Shown here in pieces: positions 1 through 5,858 of a stretch of DNA of 5,858 nt. The notes under the pieces are model-generated. The model saw only the letters and a list, made by a program, of their open reading frames with translations. It searched no databases and had not been told where the DNA came from. The stretch comes from Alphaproteobacteria bacterium (GTDB taxonomy: Bacteria; Pseudomonadota; Alphaproteobacteria; Micropepsales; Micropepsaceae). Both the position numbers and the translations under genes were made by a program. Position 1 is the stretch's first letter. Every line of letters starts with the position of its first letter. The DNA lies in the NCBI GenBank assembly GCA_947455695.1, contig CANGRN010000114.1, positions 1 through 5,858 of the forward strand, written 5' to 3'.

Positions 1-95
1 CTCGTCTCGACAGCAAAGCGACTGATAATGTTTTGCTGCGCCGAATCGATGGGGCCGTCGACCACAAGCACAATTTGATCGGGTGCGAGCGTTTG
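1..95 (-). CDS. Glycosyltransferase family 2 fragment (both ends missing)
   Basis: Read on the minus strand from base 95, one frame stays open to the window edge and gives QTLAPDQIVLVVDGPID followed by SAQQNIISRF. A stretch like Q-T-x-x-P-D-x-I-V-L-V-x-D-G-P is typical of the first nucleotide-sugar-binding strand and loop of GT2 (GT-A fold) glycosyltransferases, where the Asp of D-G contacts the nucleotide. The usual ~30 residues before it, with the S-V-x-x-x-x-Y-N strand, are absent: upstream of base 95 the DNA instead reads as mlaD in another frame. Codons here are less GC-biased at the third position (ATT, CTT, CAA, AGT, TTT, GCT) than in the neighbouring genes, which suggests a different origin. 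The gene is cut by the junction at one end and by the window at the other. The family call rests on about 28 residues and is an inference. Confidence 0.45.
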
Positions 96-100
96 GCGTC
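95..100. other. Junction between mlaD and glycosyltransferase sequence
   Basis: On the minus strand the MlaD reading is good down to the Asp codon at 100-98. The GT2 reading in another frame is good from the Gln codon at 95-93. The switch of family, frame and third-position base preference all fall within these few bases. No terminal inverted repeat, transposase or target duplication is visible, so this may be a deletion, a recombination point or an assembly chimera. Confidence 0.5.
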
Positions 101-256
101 CACCTTGGCCAGCTTGGCGTTGACCTCATAGCCCGACAGGCTGCCGCTGCCGGTGCGCAGATAGCCGAAGGCCAGGAAGGCGATCGCCACCGCGACCACC
201 GCCGCGCCGACCAGTGTTTCGGCGATATTGTTCTGTTGCATGCCGCGCGCGCTCAT
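96..256 (-). CDS. mlaD: MlaD-type MCE protein, N-terminal part only (disrupted)
   Basis: Starting at the ATG at 256-254, the minus strand encodes a short polar N-terminus, one hydrophobic helix at about residues 11-33 (I-A-E-T-L-V-G-A-A-V onward, ending F-G-Y-L) and then S-G-Y-E-V-N-A-K-L-A-K-V-D. This is the pattern of alphaproteobacterial MlaD proteins: an N-terminal inner-membrane anchor, then the first strands of the periplasmic MCE domain, where K-V-D-G-L normally follows. MlaD forms the hexameric lipid-binding ring of the MlaFEDB phospholipid transporter between the membranes. Homology stops after D53. The frame stays open to the window edge, but its residues are not MCE-like and a glycosyltransferase reading takes over in another frame. 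The gene is therefore truncated here by rearrangement or misassembly. It begins 3 bases after the NDUFA12 stop, so the two are probably co-translated. Met6 (base 241) is a possible alternative start. Confidence 0.6.
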
Positions 257-259
257 AAC

Positions 260-625
260 TCAGTCCGGCTTCCAGGCCTGGTAATCGCCGGTGGCGGGCG
301 GCCGCGCCCCACCCTTGGAAAGGCTGCCGCCGGGCTTGTAGGCGCCCTCGGTGCCGGTGAGATTGGGCTGGTGCGGCTGCTCGAAGCTGCGCGCCTTGAG
401 CGGGGCGCGGGTCGGCGGCTCGGCATAGGTGTGGTGCATCCAGCCATGCCAGTCGGGAGGCACGCGGCTGGCCTCGACGGTCCCGTTATAGATGACCCAG
501 CGGCGCGAGCCGTCCTTGTTCTGATAATAGCGGTTGCCGAAATCGTCGGTGCCCACGGCATTCCCCGACAGCTTGGTCTGGAGCCAGGTCCCAAGCGTCT
601 GCGACTTCCACCAGGAGAAAAGCAT
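260..625 (-). CDS. NADH:ubiquinone oxidoreductase accessory subunit NDUFA12 family
   Basis: This 121-residue protein is the bacterial homologue of NDUFA12 (17.2 kDa/B17.2), a supernumerary subunit on the peripheral arm of respiratory complex I found in alphaproteobacteria and mitochondria; it has no catalytic site. The family hallmarks are in order: W-W near the start with T-L-G-T (residues 5-13), D-D-F-G-N-R-Y-Y (27-34), R-R-W-V-I-Y-N-G (41-48), E-A-S-R-V-P-P-x-W-H-G-W-x-H-H (51-65), and the C-terminal P-H-Q-P-N-L-T-G-T followed by Y-K-P-G-G-S. Length is normal for the bacterial family. I start it at the ATG at 625-623 because the family's conserved part begins there; the same frame runs open to an ATG at 715, but those extra 30 residues look non-coding. 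A short GCAGG lies just before the start, closer than ideal. It heads a minus-strand pair with mlaD. Confidence 0.9.
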   Translation of the reverse strand: MLFSWWKSQTLGTWLQTKLSGNAVGTDDFGNRYYQNKDGSRRWVIYNGTVEASRVPPDWHGWMHHTYAEPPTRAPLKARSFEQPHQPNLTGTEGAYKPGGSLSKGGARPPATGDYQAWKPD

Positions 626-653
626 ACCTGCACGCACTTTCGGATTCGGGCGG

Positions 654-683
654 ACTATAGGGCGCGGGCGGCCGCTTCGCCAA
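654..683 (-). promoter_or_regulatory. Predicted sigma70-type promoter for NDUFA12-mlaD
   Basis: On the minus strand TTGGCG (683-678) and TATAGT (659-654) are separated by 18 bases. They match the sigma70 hexamers TTGACA and TATAAT at four and five of six positions. Transcription would begin near 647, leaving a leader of roughly 20 bases before the ATG at 625. This rests on pattern only; alphaproteobacterial -10 elements are loosely conserved. Confidence 0.4.
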
Positions 684-703
684 TGCTGCGCTGCGCCAGA
701 CTC

Positions 704-723
704 GGGGATTTTCACTTATCCCC
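704..723. repeat. Perfect 6-bp inverted repeat upstream of NDUFA12, with a DnaA-box-like 9-mer
   Basis: GGGGAT (704-709) and ATCCCC (718-723) flank an AT-rich 8-base spacer, a shape typical of a dimeric repressor or activator site. It lies about 20 bases upstream of the predicted NDUFA12 -35 element. The overlapping 9-mer TTATCCCCA (716-724) differs from the DnaA box TTATCCACA at one position. Neither regulator is proven; a 6-bp palindrome can arise by chance. Confidence 0.3.
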
Positions 724-842
724 AAACCGTCCCAAGGCCCGCGTGACGCTGTGATGAAATCCCGCGAAAAATATTTCAGCGTCTTAATCCGGGGCCCGCT
801 TGACTCGCGGCTTTTTGGGCAGTTCCACGCCTACTACAGCTG

Positions 843-865
843 GTGGTTAAGGCTTTCCTAACCAC
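843..865. promoter_or_regulatory. Inverted repeat in the nrdJ upstream region, possible CtrA-like operator
   Basis: GTGGTTAAGG (843-852) and CCTAACCAC (857-865) are inverted copies apart from one extra A in the left arm, with a CTTT spacer. The element contains TTAA-N7-CTAA (847-861), one base off the TTAA-N7-TTAA site of the alphaproteobacterial cell-cycle regulator CtrA. GANTC methylation sites lie nearby at 643, 699 and 802. The repeat could instead act as a hairpin or as a site for another regulator. It is 183 bases upstream of the nrdJ start. Confidence 0.35.
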
Positions 866-874
866 TATTCGCTT

Positions 875-1015
875 GCGGGCACCTGTCCCGCGTGTCCATA
901 CTTTGGGCCAGTCACCTCTTGAGACCACCATATCTGGCGACGGCGACCGGCCGCAGGGAGTTCCCCCGCGGGCGGGAAACTGCCCCCAAAATGGAAGCTC
1001 CTGAGGGGCTGGGGC
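875..1015 (+). promoter_or_regulatory. GC-rich structured leader of nrdJ (candidate RNA regulatory element)
   Basis: Several short stems can form in this plus-strand leader: 875-879 with 887-891 (7-base loop); 907-911 with 934-938; 959-965 with 974-981 (one bulge); 982-986 with 1011-1015 enclosing a second hairpin, 996-1001 with 1005-1010, with the two stems directly adjacent. The stretch 974-986 (GGGAA, then CTGCCCC) resembles part of the cobalamin riboswitch core, but the usual stem between these two blocks and a clear B12 box are missing. A B12-responsive element would make sense ahead of a B12-dependent enzyme, yet GC-rich DNA folds easily and no covariation can be tested here. The nrdJ frame is open back to base 892, but conserved protein sequence starts only at 1048. 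Confidence 0.3.
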
Positions 1016-1047
1016 CGTCCAAACATCCTTTTTCCGGGGTACTCGCC

Positions 1048-2502
1048 ATGCGCATTCACCGTCATTTCACGGTCGAGGGTCATTCGCCTTATGAAGGCAT
1101 CGCCTTCAAGGGCGCCGCCAGCGAGATCCGCAACCCGGACGGCTCGATCGTCTTCAGCCAGACCGACATCGAAGTGCCGGAAGCCTGGAGCCAGGTGGCC
1201 GCCGACGTGCTGGCCCAGAAGTATTTCCGCAAGGCGGGCGTGCCCAAGACGCTGAAGCCCGTCGCCGAGGAAGGCGTGCCGGAATTCCTGTGGAGGCGGA
1301 CCGGCGCCAAGGACACCAAGGAAACCACCGGCGAGAAATCCGCCAAGCAGGTATTCGACCGCCTGGCCGGCACCTGGGCCTATTGGGGCTGGAAGGGCGG
1401 CTATTTCGACGGCGAAGCCGATGCCCGCGCCTTTTATGACGAACTCTGCCACATGCTGGCGTCGCAGAAATGCGCCCCCAACAGCCCGCAATGGTTCAAC
1501 ACCGGCCTGCACTGGGCCTATGGCATCGATGGTCCCGGCCAGGGCCATTACTATGTCGATCACAAGAGCGGGCGGCTGACCAAGTCGACCTCGGCCTACG
1601 AACATCCCCAGCCCCATGCCTGCTTCATCCAGAGCGTCAAGGACGACCTGGTGAACGAAGGCGGCATCATGGACCTGTGGACCCGCGAAGCGCGGCTGTT
1701 CAAATATGGTTCGGGCACCGGCACCAACTTCTCGCCCCTGCGCGGCGAAGATGAAAAGCTTTCGGGCGGCGGCAAGTCGTCGGGCCTGATGAGCTTCCTG
1801 AAGATCGGCGACCGCGCCGCCGGCGCCATCAAGTCGGGCGGCACCACCCGCCGCGCCGCCAAGATGGTGATCGTGGATATCGACCATCCCGATATCGAGG
1901 ATTTCATCGACTGGAAGGTGATCGAGGAACAGAAGGTCGCCGCGTTGGTCGCCGGTTCCAAGCTGGCCGAGCGGCAACTGAAGGCCGTGCTGAAGGCCTG
2001 CGTCAATTGCGAAGGTTCGGGCGGCGATTGCTATGACCCGCAGAAGAACCCCGCTTTGCGCCGCGAGATCAAGGCCGCGCGCAAGTCCATGATCCCCGAC
2101 AGCCTGGTGGAGCGCGTCATCAGCTATGCGCGCCAGGGCTTCAAGGAAATCGACTTCCGCACCTATGACACCGACTGGGACAGCGAGGCCTATACCTCGG
2201 TGGCCGGCCAGAACTCCAACAACACCGTGCGCGTCACCGATGCCTTCCTAAAGGCGGTGCTGGAAGACGGCGACTGGCACCTGACCAACCGCGGCACCGG
2301 CAAGATCGCCAAGACCGTCAAGGCGCGCGAGCTGTGGGACAATGTGTCTTACGCCGCCTGGGCCTGCGCCGATCGTGCATCCAGTTCCACACCAGCATCA
2401 ATGACTGGCACACCTGCCCGGCGGGCGGCGAAATCCGCGCCTCCAATCCCTGCAGCGAATACATGTTCCTGGACGACACCGCCTGCAACCTGGCGTCGCT
2501 GA
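1048..2502 (+). CDS. nrdJ: Class II (adenosylcobalamin-dependent) ribonucleotide reductase NrdJ, N-terminal fragment
   Basis: This is the first part of NrdJ, which reduces ribonucleotides to deoxyribonucleotides in the cytoplasm using a thiyl radical made from adenosylcobalamin. Codons 1-442 match the family: the N-terminal domain ([34 protein letters not shown]), then [15 protein letters not shown] with the first redox cysteine (Cys192), [21 protein letters not shown], and the D-H-P-D-I-x-x-F-I-x-W-K segment. The start at 1048 is chosen because conserved residues begin there; only a weak GGGG (1036-1039) precedes it. After the Asp codon at 2371-2373 the frame loses homology, reads about 42 unrelated residues and stops at 2502. 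It therefore lacks the radical-bearing cysteine and cannot be active alone. The remainder continues in another frame (2334-4739). Confidence 0.9.
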   Translation: MRIHRHFTVEGHSPYEGIAFKGAASEIRNPDGSIVFSQTDIEVPEAWSQVAADVLAQKYFRKAGVPKTLKPVAEEGVPEFLWRRTGAKDTKETTGEKSAKQVFDRLAGTWAYWGWKGGYFDGEADARAFYDELCHMLASQKCAPNSPQWFNTGLHWAYGIDGPGQGHYYVDHKSGRLTKSTSAYEHPQPHACFIQSVKDDLVNEGGIMDLWTREARLFKYGSGTGTNFSPLRGEDEKLSGGGKSSGLMSFLKIGDRAAGAIKSGGTTRRAAKMVIVDIDHPDIEDFIDWKVIEEQKVAALVAGSKLAERQLKAVLKACVNCEGSGGDCYDPQKNPALRREIKAARKSMIPDSLVERVISYARQGFKEIDFRTYDTDWDSEAYTSVAGQNSNNTVRVTDAFLKAVLEDGDWHLTNRGTGKIAKTVKARELWDNVSYAAWACADRASSSTPASMTGTPARRAAKSAPPIPAANTCSWTTPPATWRR

Positions 2503-4739
2503 ACCTGATGGCGTTCCGCAAGGGCGACGGCATCAAGACCTTCGACGTGGAAGGTTTCGAACATGCCGTGCGGCTGTGGACCATCGTGCTGGAAATCTCG
2601 GTGCTGATGGCGCAGTTCCCCTCCAAGGAAATCGCGCAGCTTTCCTACGACTACCGCACCCTCGGCCTGGGTTATGCCAATATCGGCGGGCTCTTGATGA
2701 GCGCCGGCGTTCCCTATGACAGCCGCGAAGGCCGCGCCATCGCCGGCGCCATCGCCGCGCTGATGACGGGCGTGTCCTATGCCACCTCGGCCGAAATGGC
2801 GGGCGAGCTGGGCTCGTTCCCCGAATATGCCGCCAACAAGGACGCGATGCTGCGGGTGGTGCGCAATCACCGCCGCGCCGCGCATGGCGAAGCGGCCGGC
2901 TATGAAAAGCTTGCCACCCTGCCCGTGGCGCTGGACCACAAGGCCGTCAGCGACGGCCCGCTGGCCGAAGCCGCCAAGAAGGCATGGGACAACGCCCTGA
3001 AGCTGGGCAAGGAGCATGGCTTCCGCAACGCCCAGGCCACCGTGATCGCGCCCACCGGCACGATCGGCCTGGTGATGGACTGCGACACCACCGGCGTCGA
3101 GCCGGACTTCGCCCTGGTCAAGTTCAAGACCCTGGCGGGCGGCGGCTATTTCAAGATCATCAATCGCTGCGTGCCCGAAGCCCTGTCCAACCTGGGCTAT
3201 GGCCAGCAGGAGATCGACGCCATCGTCGCCTATGCGGTGGGCCATGGCACGCTGGAAGACTATTCCGGCCGCATCAATTACGACGCCCTGCGCGGCAAGG
3301 GTTTTGGCGAAGAACAGATCGGCCAGATCGAGGCGGCGCTGGAAGCGGCCTTCGACATCCGCTTTGTCTTCAACAAGTACACCTTCGGCACCAAATTCTG
3401 CACCGACGTGCTGAAGCTCGACGTCGCCGCGCTGGATGCGCCCGACTTCGACATGCTTAAGTCCCTGGGCTTCTCCAAGGCCGATATCGACGCCGCCAAC
3501 ATGTATGTCTGCGGCGCCATGACCCTGGAAGGCGCGCCCTACCTCAAGGAACAGCACCTGCCGGTGTTCGACTGCGCCAATCCCTGCGGGCGCATCGGCA
3601 AGCGTTCGCTGAGCGTGGAAGCCCATATCCGCATGATGGCGGCGGTGCAGCCCTTCATCTCGGGCGCCATCTCCAAGACCATCAACATGGCCAACAGCGC
3701 CGCCGTCAGCGAATGCGGCGAAGCCTATATGCTGAGCTGGAAGCTGGGCCTGAAGGCCAACGCCCTGTACCGCGACGGCTCCAAGCTGAGCCAGCCCTTG
3801 GCCAGCCAGGTCTTCGCATTTGCCGACGAGGAAGAAGACGACGCGCTGCCCGAAGCGCCGCGCGTGTCCCAGCAGGTGGTCACCGAACGCATCGTGGAAC
3901 GCGTCATCGAGAAGGTGCGCAGCCACGAACGCGAAAAGCTGCCCCATCGCCGCAAGTCCTATACCCAGAAGGCCATCGTGGGCGGCCACAAGGTCTATCT
4001 GCACACCGGCGAATATGAGGACGGCCGTCTGGGCGAAATCTTCATCGACATGCACAAGGAAGGCGCCGCCTTCCGCAGCCTGATGAACAATTTCGCCATC
4101 GCCATCTCGGTGGGCCTGCAATATGGCGTGCCGCTGGAGGAGTTCGTCGAGGCCTTCACCTTCACCCGCTTCGAGCCCGCGGGCCTGGTGATCGGCAACG
4201 ATTCCATCAAGAACGCCACCAGTGTGCTGGATTACATCTTCCGCGAGCTGGGCGTGTCGTACCTGGGCCGCACCGACCTGGCCCATGTCGTGCCCTCGGC
4301 CGACGAGGATCTGGGCAATGGCGGCAACAGCGGCAGCCAGGAAGTGGCCATCACCAAGCTGGCCTCCAGCGGTTACCTGCGCGGCCGCACCCAGATCGCC
4401 ATGGTCAAGGGCGGCGCAGCCCCCAAGATGCTGGCGCATGACGAGGAAGAGCAGCAGTTCGGCCATTTCGAAGCCGACAATGACGTGCACCTGGACCTGT
4501 CGGAAATCCGCGCCGGGGTGGAAGCCACGCTCAACACCGTCAGCGCCCAGGTCGCCAGCCTGGAAGCGGCGATGCACATCAAGCCGGCGGCGCGCGATAC
4601 CCGCGCGGCGCGCGCGGCAGAAGCCCGGCTCAAGGGGTTTGAAGGGGACAATTGCGGCGCGTGCGGCAACTTCACATTGGTGCGCAACGGCACCTGCATG
4701 AAGTGCAACACCTGCGGCTCGACTTCCGGTTGTTCCTAG
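2334..4739 (+). CDS. nrdJ: Class II ribonucleotide reductase NrdJ, C-terminal fragment with TSCPD and cysteine-rich tail
   Basis: NrdJ homology in this frame begins at 2379 (I-Q-F-H-T); the earlier codons from a GTG at 2334 are out-of-frame sequence. The finger loop S-N-P-C-S-E (TGC at 2451-2453; Cys469 of the rejoined protein) carries the expected thiyl-radical cysteine with its Asn and Glu. The second redox cysteine lies 11 residues on in D-D-T-A-C-N-L, the same spacing as in the Thermotoga enzyme. Later come the phosphate-binding A-P-T-G-T-I loop, S-K-T-I-N-M, and [13 protein letters not shown] charged linker (about 3826-3954) leads to a TSCPD domain (about 3955-4170), and the tail holds C-G-A-C and C-M-K-C-x-x-C-G, which probably shuttle electrons to the active site. 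Third-position GC bias continues unbroken to the TAG at 4737-4739, so the frame looks functional apart from the break. Without the first 444 residues it would be inactive. Confidence 0.92.
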   Translation: MGQCVLRRLGLRRSCIQFHTSINDWHTCPAGGEIRASNPCSEYMFLDDTACNLASLNLMAFRKGDGIKTFDVEGFEHAVRLWTIVLEISVLMAQFPSKEIAQLSYDYRTLGLGYANIGGLLMSAGVPYDSREGRAIAGAIAALMTGVSYATSAEMAGELGSFPEYAANKDAMLRVVRNHRRAAHGEAAGYEKLATLPVALDHKAVSDGPLAEAAKKAWDNALKLGKEHGFRNAQATVIAPTGTIGLVMDCDTTGVEPDFALVKFKTLAGGGYFKIINRCVPEALSNLGYGQQEIDAIVAYAVGHGTLEDYSGRINYDALRGKGFGEEQIGQIEAALEAAFDIRFVFNKYTFGTKFCTDVLKLDVAALDAPDFDMLKSLGFSKADIDAANMYVCGAMTLEGAPYLKEQHLPVFDCANPCGRIGKRSLSVEAHIRMMAAVQPFISGAISKTINMANSAAVSECGEAYMLSWKLGLKANALYRDGSKLSQPLASQVFAFADEEEDDALPEAPRVSQQVVTERIVERVIEKVRSHEREKLPHRRKSYTQKAIVGGHKVYLHTGEYEDGRLGEIFIDMHKEGAAFRSLMNNFAIAISVGLQYGVPLEEFVEAFTFTRFEPAGLVIGNDSIKNATSVLDYIFRELGVSYLGRTDLAHVVPSADEDLGNGGNSGSQEVAITKLASSGYLRGRTQIAMVKGGAAPKMLAHDEEEQQFGHFEADNDVHLDLSEIRAGVEATLNTVSAQVASLEAAMHIKPAARDTRAARAAEARLKGFEGDNCGACGNFTLVRNGTCMKCNTCGSTSGCS
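2374..2378 (+). other. Frameshift inside nrdJ (one base missing)
   Basis: NrdJ proteins have two residues, usually P-G, between W-A-C-A-D and I-Q-F-H-T. Here only five bases, CGTGC, lie between the Asp codon (2371-2373) and the Ile codon (2379-2381). Restoring one G (CGTGGC) gives Arg-Gly and reconnects both frames into one protein of about 1,230 residues, normal for proteobacterial NrdJ. There is no slippery heptamer, so programmed frameshifting is unlikely. A sequencing or assembly error, or a recent mutation, explains it better. Confidence 0.85.
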
Positions 4740-4777
4740 GGGCGTGCTGTTCCTGAAATAATCCGGCATTCCGTCTC

Positions 4778-4808
4778 AAAAAGGCGCGGAGCAATCCGCG
4801 CCTTTTTT
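4778..4808 (+). terminator. Rho-independent terminator after nrdJ
   Basis: AAAAAGGCGCGGA (4778-4790) pairs fully with the mirror arm TCCGCGCCTTTTT (4795-4807). The stem is 13 bp, eight of it GC-rich, closed by a GCAA (GNRA) tetraloop and followed by a run of six T (4803-4808). It lies 39 bases past the nrdJ stop. The A-run on the 5' side means it may also work on the minus strand. Confidence 0.92.
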
Positions 4809-4820
4809 CGTTACGAATCC

Positions 4821-5027
4821 ATGACCTATGTGCAATCCAGCGCCATCGAGCAGGTGAGCTACGATCCCGATGCCCACACCCTGATCGCGACGTTCCGTGA
4901 TTCCGGGCGCACCATTGTTTACGCCGATGTGCCGGAGGAGGTTTATGACAGCCTGCTGTTTTCGAAATCGCTCGGTGCCTATTTCAACGCCAACATCCGC
5001 GACCGCTTCCCCTGTCGCGAGATCTAG
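4821..5027 (+). CDS. KTSC domain-containing protein
   Basis: This 68-residue protein is almost entirely one KTSC domain, a small module also found at the C-terminus of some lysyl-tRNA synthetases and proposed, without proof, to bind RNA. Matching features are S-S-x-I near the N-terminus (residues 6-9), a Y-D-P-D-x-x-T-L strand turn (14-21), the central Y-x-x-V-P-E-E-V-Y block (34-42) and the closing Y-F-N-x-N-I-R-D-R-F (54-63). The first Tyr of the family's central Y-x-Y is replaced by Ile32. The ATG lies only 12 bases after the T-run of the nrdJ terminator and has no Shine-Dalgarno sequence, so it may be leaderless or depend on read-through. Its stop TAG (5025-5027) shares a CTAG with the stop of the opposing gene. 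The product is presumably cytoplasmic. Confidence 0.85.
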   Translation: MTYVQSSAIEQVSYDPDAHTLIATFRDSGRTIVYADVPEEVYDSLLFSKSLGAYFNANIRDRFPCREI

Positions 5028-5215
5028 GACGCCAGCTTCCGCGTTTCGCGGAACCGTGCGCGGCTTTCGGCATCCACGGCCTGCTCTTCCAGCTCGGACG
5101 CCGCGATCTCGAACTTGTGCCGGAAATGCCCGATCGACGTCTCTGCCGCGTGCGCCCGCAACTGCGCCGCCAGGGCACGCAATTTCAGGGCCGGGTCGGG
5201 GACATCCTTTTGCAT
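5024..5215 (-). CDS. Small helical protein of unknown function
   Basis: This 63-residue product is rich in Ala, Arg, Glu and Leu. It reads as two amphipathic helices: L-K-L-R-A-L-A-A-Q-L-R-A-H-A-A-E-T (residues 10-26), then H-F-R-H-K-F-E-I-A-A-S-E-L-E-E-Q-A (30-46). Short proteins with an L-R-x-x-A-x-x-x-R-x-H-A-x-x-T then Y/F-R-x-x-x-x-x-x-A-x-E-L-E pattern are common in alphaproteobacteria and have no assigned function; no catalytic motif, signal peptide or membrane segment is visible. The ATG is at 5215-5213 with no clear ribosome site. Its stop (5026-5024) overlaps the KTSC stop in a palindromic CTAG, a neat convergent ending that supports both genes. It diverges from the pentapeptide-repeat gene across 108 bases. 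Confidence 0.6.
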   Translation of the reverse strand: MQKDVPDPALKLRALAAQLRAHAAETSIGHFRHKFEIAASELEEQAVDAESRARFRETRKLAS

Positions 5216-5323
5216 CGCAGCGATAACGATACCGGGTGGCTGCCCGTTCCCGTTGCGGCGTGGAAAGGCTTCCCGGGCGCCATTTCAACCATTTGGTAAC
5301 CTTCGCGGCCCCACTTTGCCGCC

Positions 5324-5767
5324 ATGCGTGCCGCCCTTGCCCTGCTCTGTCTTTGGCTTCTGGCCATTTCCGCCCGCGCGGCGGACCCTGCCGCCGTGGC
5401 GAAAATCCATGGCGGCATCGTGGACTGCGTGGGCTGCAACCTGGCTGGCGCCGACCTGACCAACACCTGCGTCAAGGAACATGACCTGCACGGAGCCGAT
5501 TTCACCGGCGCCAACGCCACCTTGATGTGCATGTCCTTTGCGAACTTCACCGGCGTCAGCTTCCGGGGCGCCGAACTGTCTGGCGCCAATTTGGCCGGCG
5601 CGAAAATGGACGGCGCCGACCTGACCGGCGCGGGCACCTCGATTACGTCCTTTCTGGGCACCGACCTGACCAAGGTCAAAGGATTGACCCAGAAGCAGCT
5701 GAACGTGGCGTGCGGCGATGCGGCGACCAAGCTGCCACCCGGTCTAAAGATTCACACCTGCCAGTAA
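5324..5767 (+). CDS. Secreted cysteine-rich pentapeptide-repeat protein
   Basis: This 147-residue protein starts with a Sec signal peptide (Met-Arg, a hydrophobic core at residues 3-15, then A-R-A with likely cleavage after Ala19), so it should act in the periplasm or outside the cell. Residues ~39-115 are pentapeptide repeats of the A-(D/N)-(L/F)-x-G type (N-L-A-G-A, D-L-T-N-T, D-F-T-G-A, N-F-T-G-V, E-L-S-G-A, N-L-A-G-A, D-L-T-G-A), which build a right-handed square beta-helix, usually a binding scaffold rather than an enzyme. The mature part has six cysteines (35, 38, 49, 69, 130, 146), an even number that could form disulfides capping the helix. The C-terminus, G-L-T-Q-K-Q-L then A-C-G-D-A-x-T-K-L-P-P-G-L, recurs in alphaproteobacterial members of the family. 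The ligand is unknown. Start and stop are clear, but no strong ribosome site is seen. Confidence 0.8.
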   Translation: MRAALALLCLWLLAISARAADPAAVAKIHGGIVDCVGCNLAGADLTNTCVKEHDLHGADFTGANATLMCMSFANFTGVSFRGAELSGANLAGAKMDGADLTGAGTSITSFLGTDLTKVKGLTQKQLNVACGDAATKLPPGLKIHTCQ

Positions 5768-5784
5768 TCTTTTTAGTACCGCCC

Positions 5785-5807
5785 GCCCATACGCTGTCGC
5801 TATGGGC
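5785..5807. repeat. 7-bp inverted repeat downstream of the pentapeptide gene
   Basis: GCCCATA (5785-5791) and TATGGGC (5801-5807) are perfect inverted copies around a 9-base loop. The position, 17 bases past the stop, suits a transcription end, but no T-run follows on either strand, so it is not a standard intrinsic terminator. The rest of the tail to 5858 holds no recognisable gene. A 12-codon minus-strand frame ending in a TAA at 5822-5820 could be the end of a convergent gene, but is too short to judge. Confidence 0.4.
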
Positions 5808-5858
5808 TGCGCCTGCGCATTAGGGCTGCTGCGACTGGACCGCGCGGCGGAACGCCAG

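Noticed and set aside
83..754. Plus-strand open frame of 223 codons across mlaD and NDUFA12
   Set aside because: It lies antisense to the well-supported NDUFA12 gene and has no domain-like features.
800..828. TTGACT as a -35 element for nrdJ
   Set aside because: No convincing -10 hexamer lies 16-18 bases downstream (the region reads TTCCAC), so the nrdJ promoter is left unassigned.
928..937. NrdR-box-like decamer CCATATCTGG upstream of nrdJ
   Set aside because: It matches the core only partly, and no second box is found at the usual spacing of about three helical turns.
974..1015. Canonical cobalamin riboswitch
   Set aside because: GGGAA and CTGCCCC blocks are present, but the stem-loop between them and a proper B12 box are missing, so I list only a generic structured leader.
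892..1047. Upstream extension of nrdJ to a GTG at 892
   Set aside because: The frame is open, but the residues are not NrdJ-like and the DNA forms a hairpin-rich leader. Conserved protein sequence begins at the ATG at 1048.
865..1977. Minus-strand open frame (370 codons) opposite the N-terminal half of nrdJ
   Set aside because: It is a shadow of nrdJ; it runs across the non-coding leader and shows no recognisable domain.
4730..4762. Promoter for the KTSC gene at the end of nrdJ (TTGTTC with AATAAT)
   Set aside because: The spacing of 21 bases is too long, and the terminator would lie between this promoter and the gene.
2349..4769. Long minus-strand open frame (806 codons) opposite the C-terminal half of nrdJ
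   Set aside because: It mirrors a confidently identified gene with strong third-position GC bias, which keeps the antisense frame open. Its product is low-complexity and resembles no family I know.
5185..5730. Minus-strand open frame (181 codons) opposite the pentapeptide-repeat gene
   Set aside because: It is a shadow of the repeat-containing gene; the plus-strand product has a clear signal peptide and repeats.

Overview
The window looks like a piece of a GC-rich alphaproteobacterial chromosome or metagenomic contig. The evidence is an NDUFA12-type complex I accessory subunit, the N-terminus of an MCE/MlaD lipid-transport protein, a long coenzyme-B12-dependent (class II) ribonucleotide reductase with the proteobacterial TSCPD extension, and a KTSC-domain protein. 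Codons end mostly in G or C in the main genes. No genus can be fixed by reading. I see no tRNA, rRNA, CRISPR array, transposase or phage gene.

Layout. Bases 1-95 (minus) read as an internal fragment of a family 2 glycosyltransferase. It abuts, in another frame, the first ~53 codons of mlaD (minus, start at 256), so both genes are cut at about 95-100. Upstream of mlaD on the same strand lies the NDUFA12 gene (625-260), ending 3 bases before the mlaD ATG; the two look co-transcribed from a sigma70-like promoter at 683-654. Bases 626-1047 hold no gene. They carry that promoter, two inverted repeats and a GC-rich, hairpin-dense leader running into nrdJ.

The class II ribonucleotide reductase gene nrdJ fills 1048-4739 (plus) but is split by a one-base deficit at 2374-2378. 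The thiyl-radical cysteine lies downstream of the break, so the N-terminal piece alone cannot be active. A strong intrinsic terminator (4778-4808) closes the gene. A KTSC-domain protein follows (4821-5027), converging with a small helical protein of unknown function (5215-5024, minus) so that the two stop codons share one CTAG. Finally, a secreted cysteine-rich pentapeptide-repeat protein runs from 5324 to 5767.

How they work together. NDUFA12 and MlaD are envelope and respiratory housekeeping functions, and NrdJ makes deoxynucleotides with or without oxygen using adenosylcobalamin. The small 3' genes are not obviously linked to them. I found no new multi-gene system. The points most worth checking are the nrdJ frameshift, the mlaD/glycosyltransferase junction and the structured nrdJ leader.
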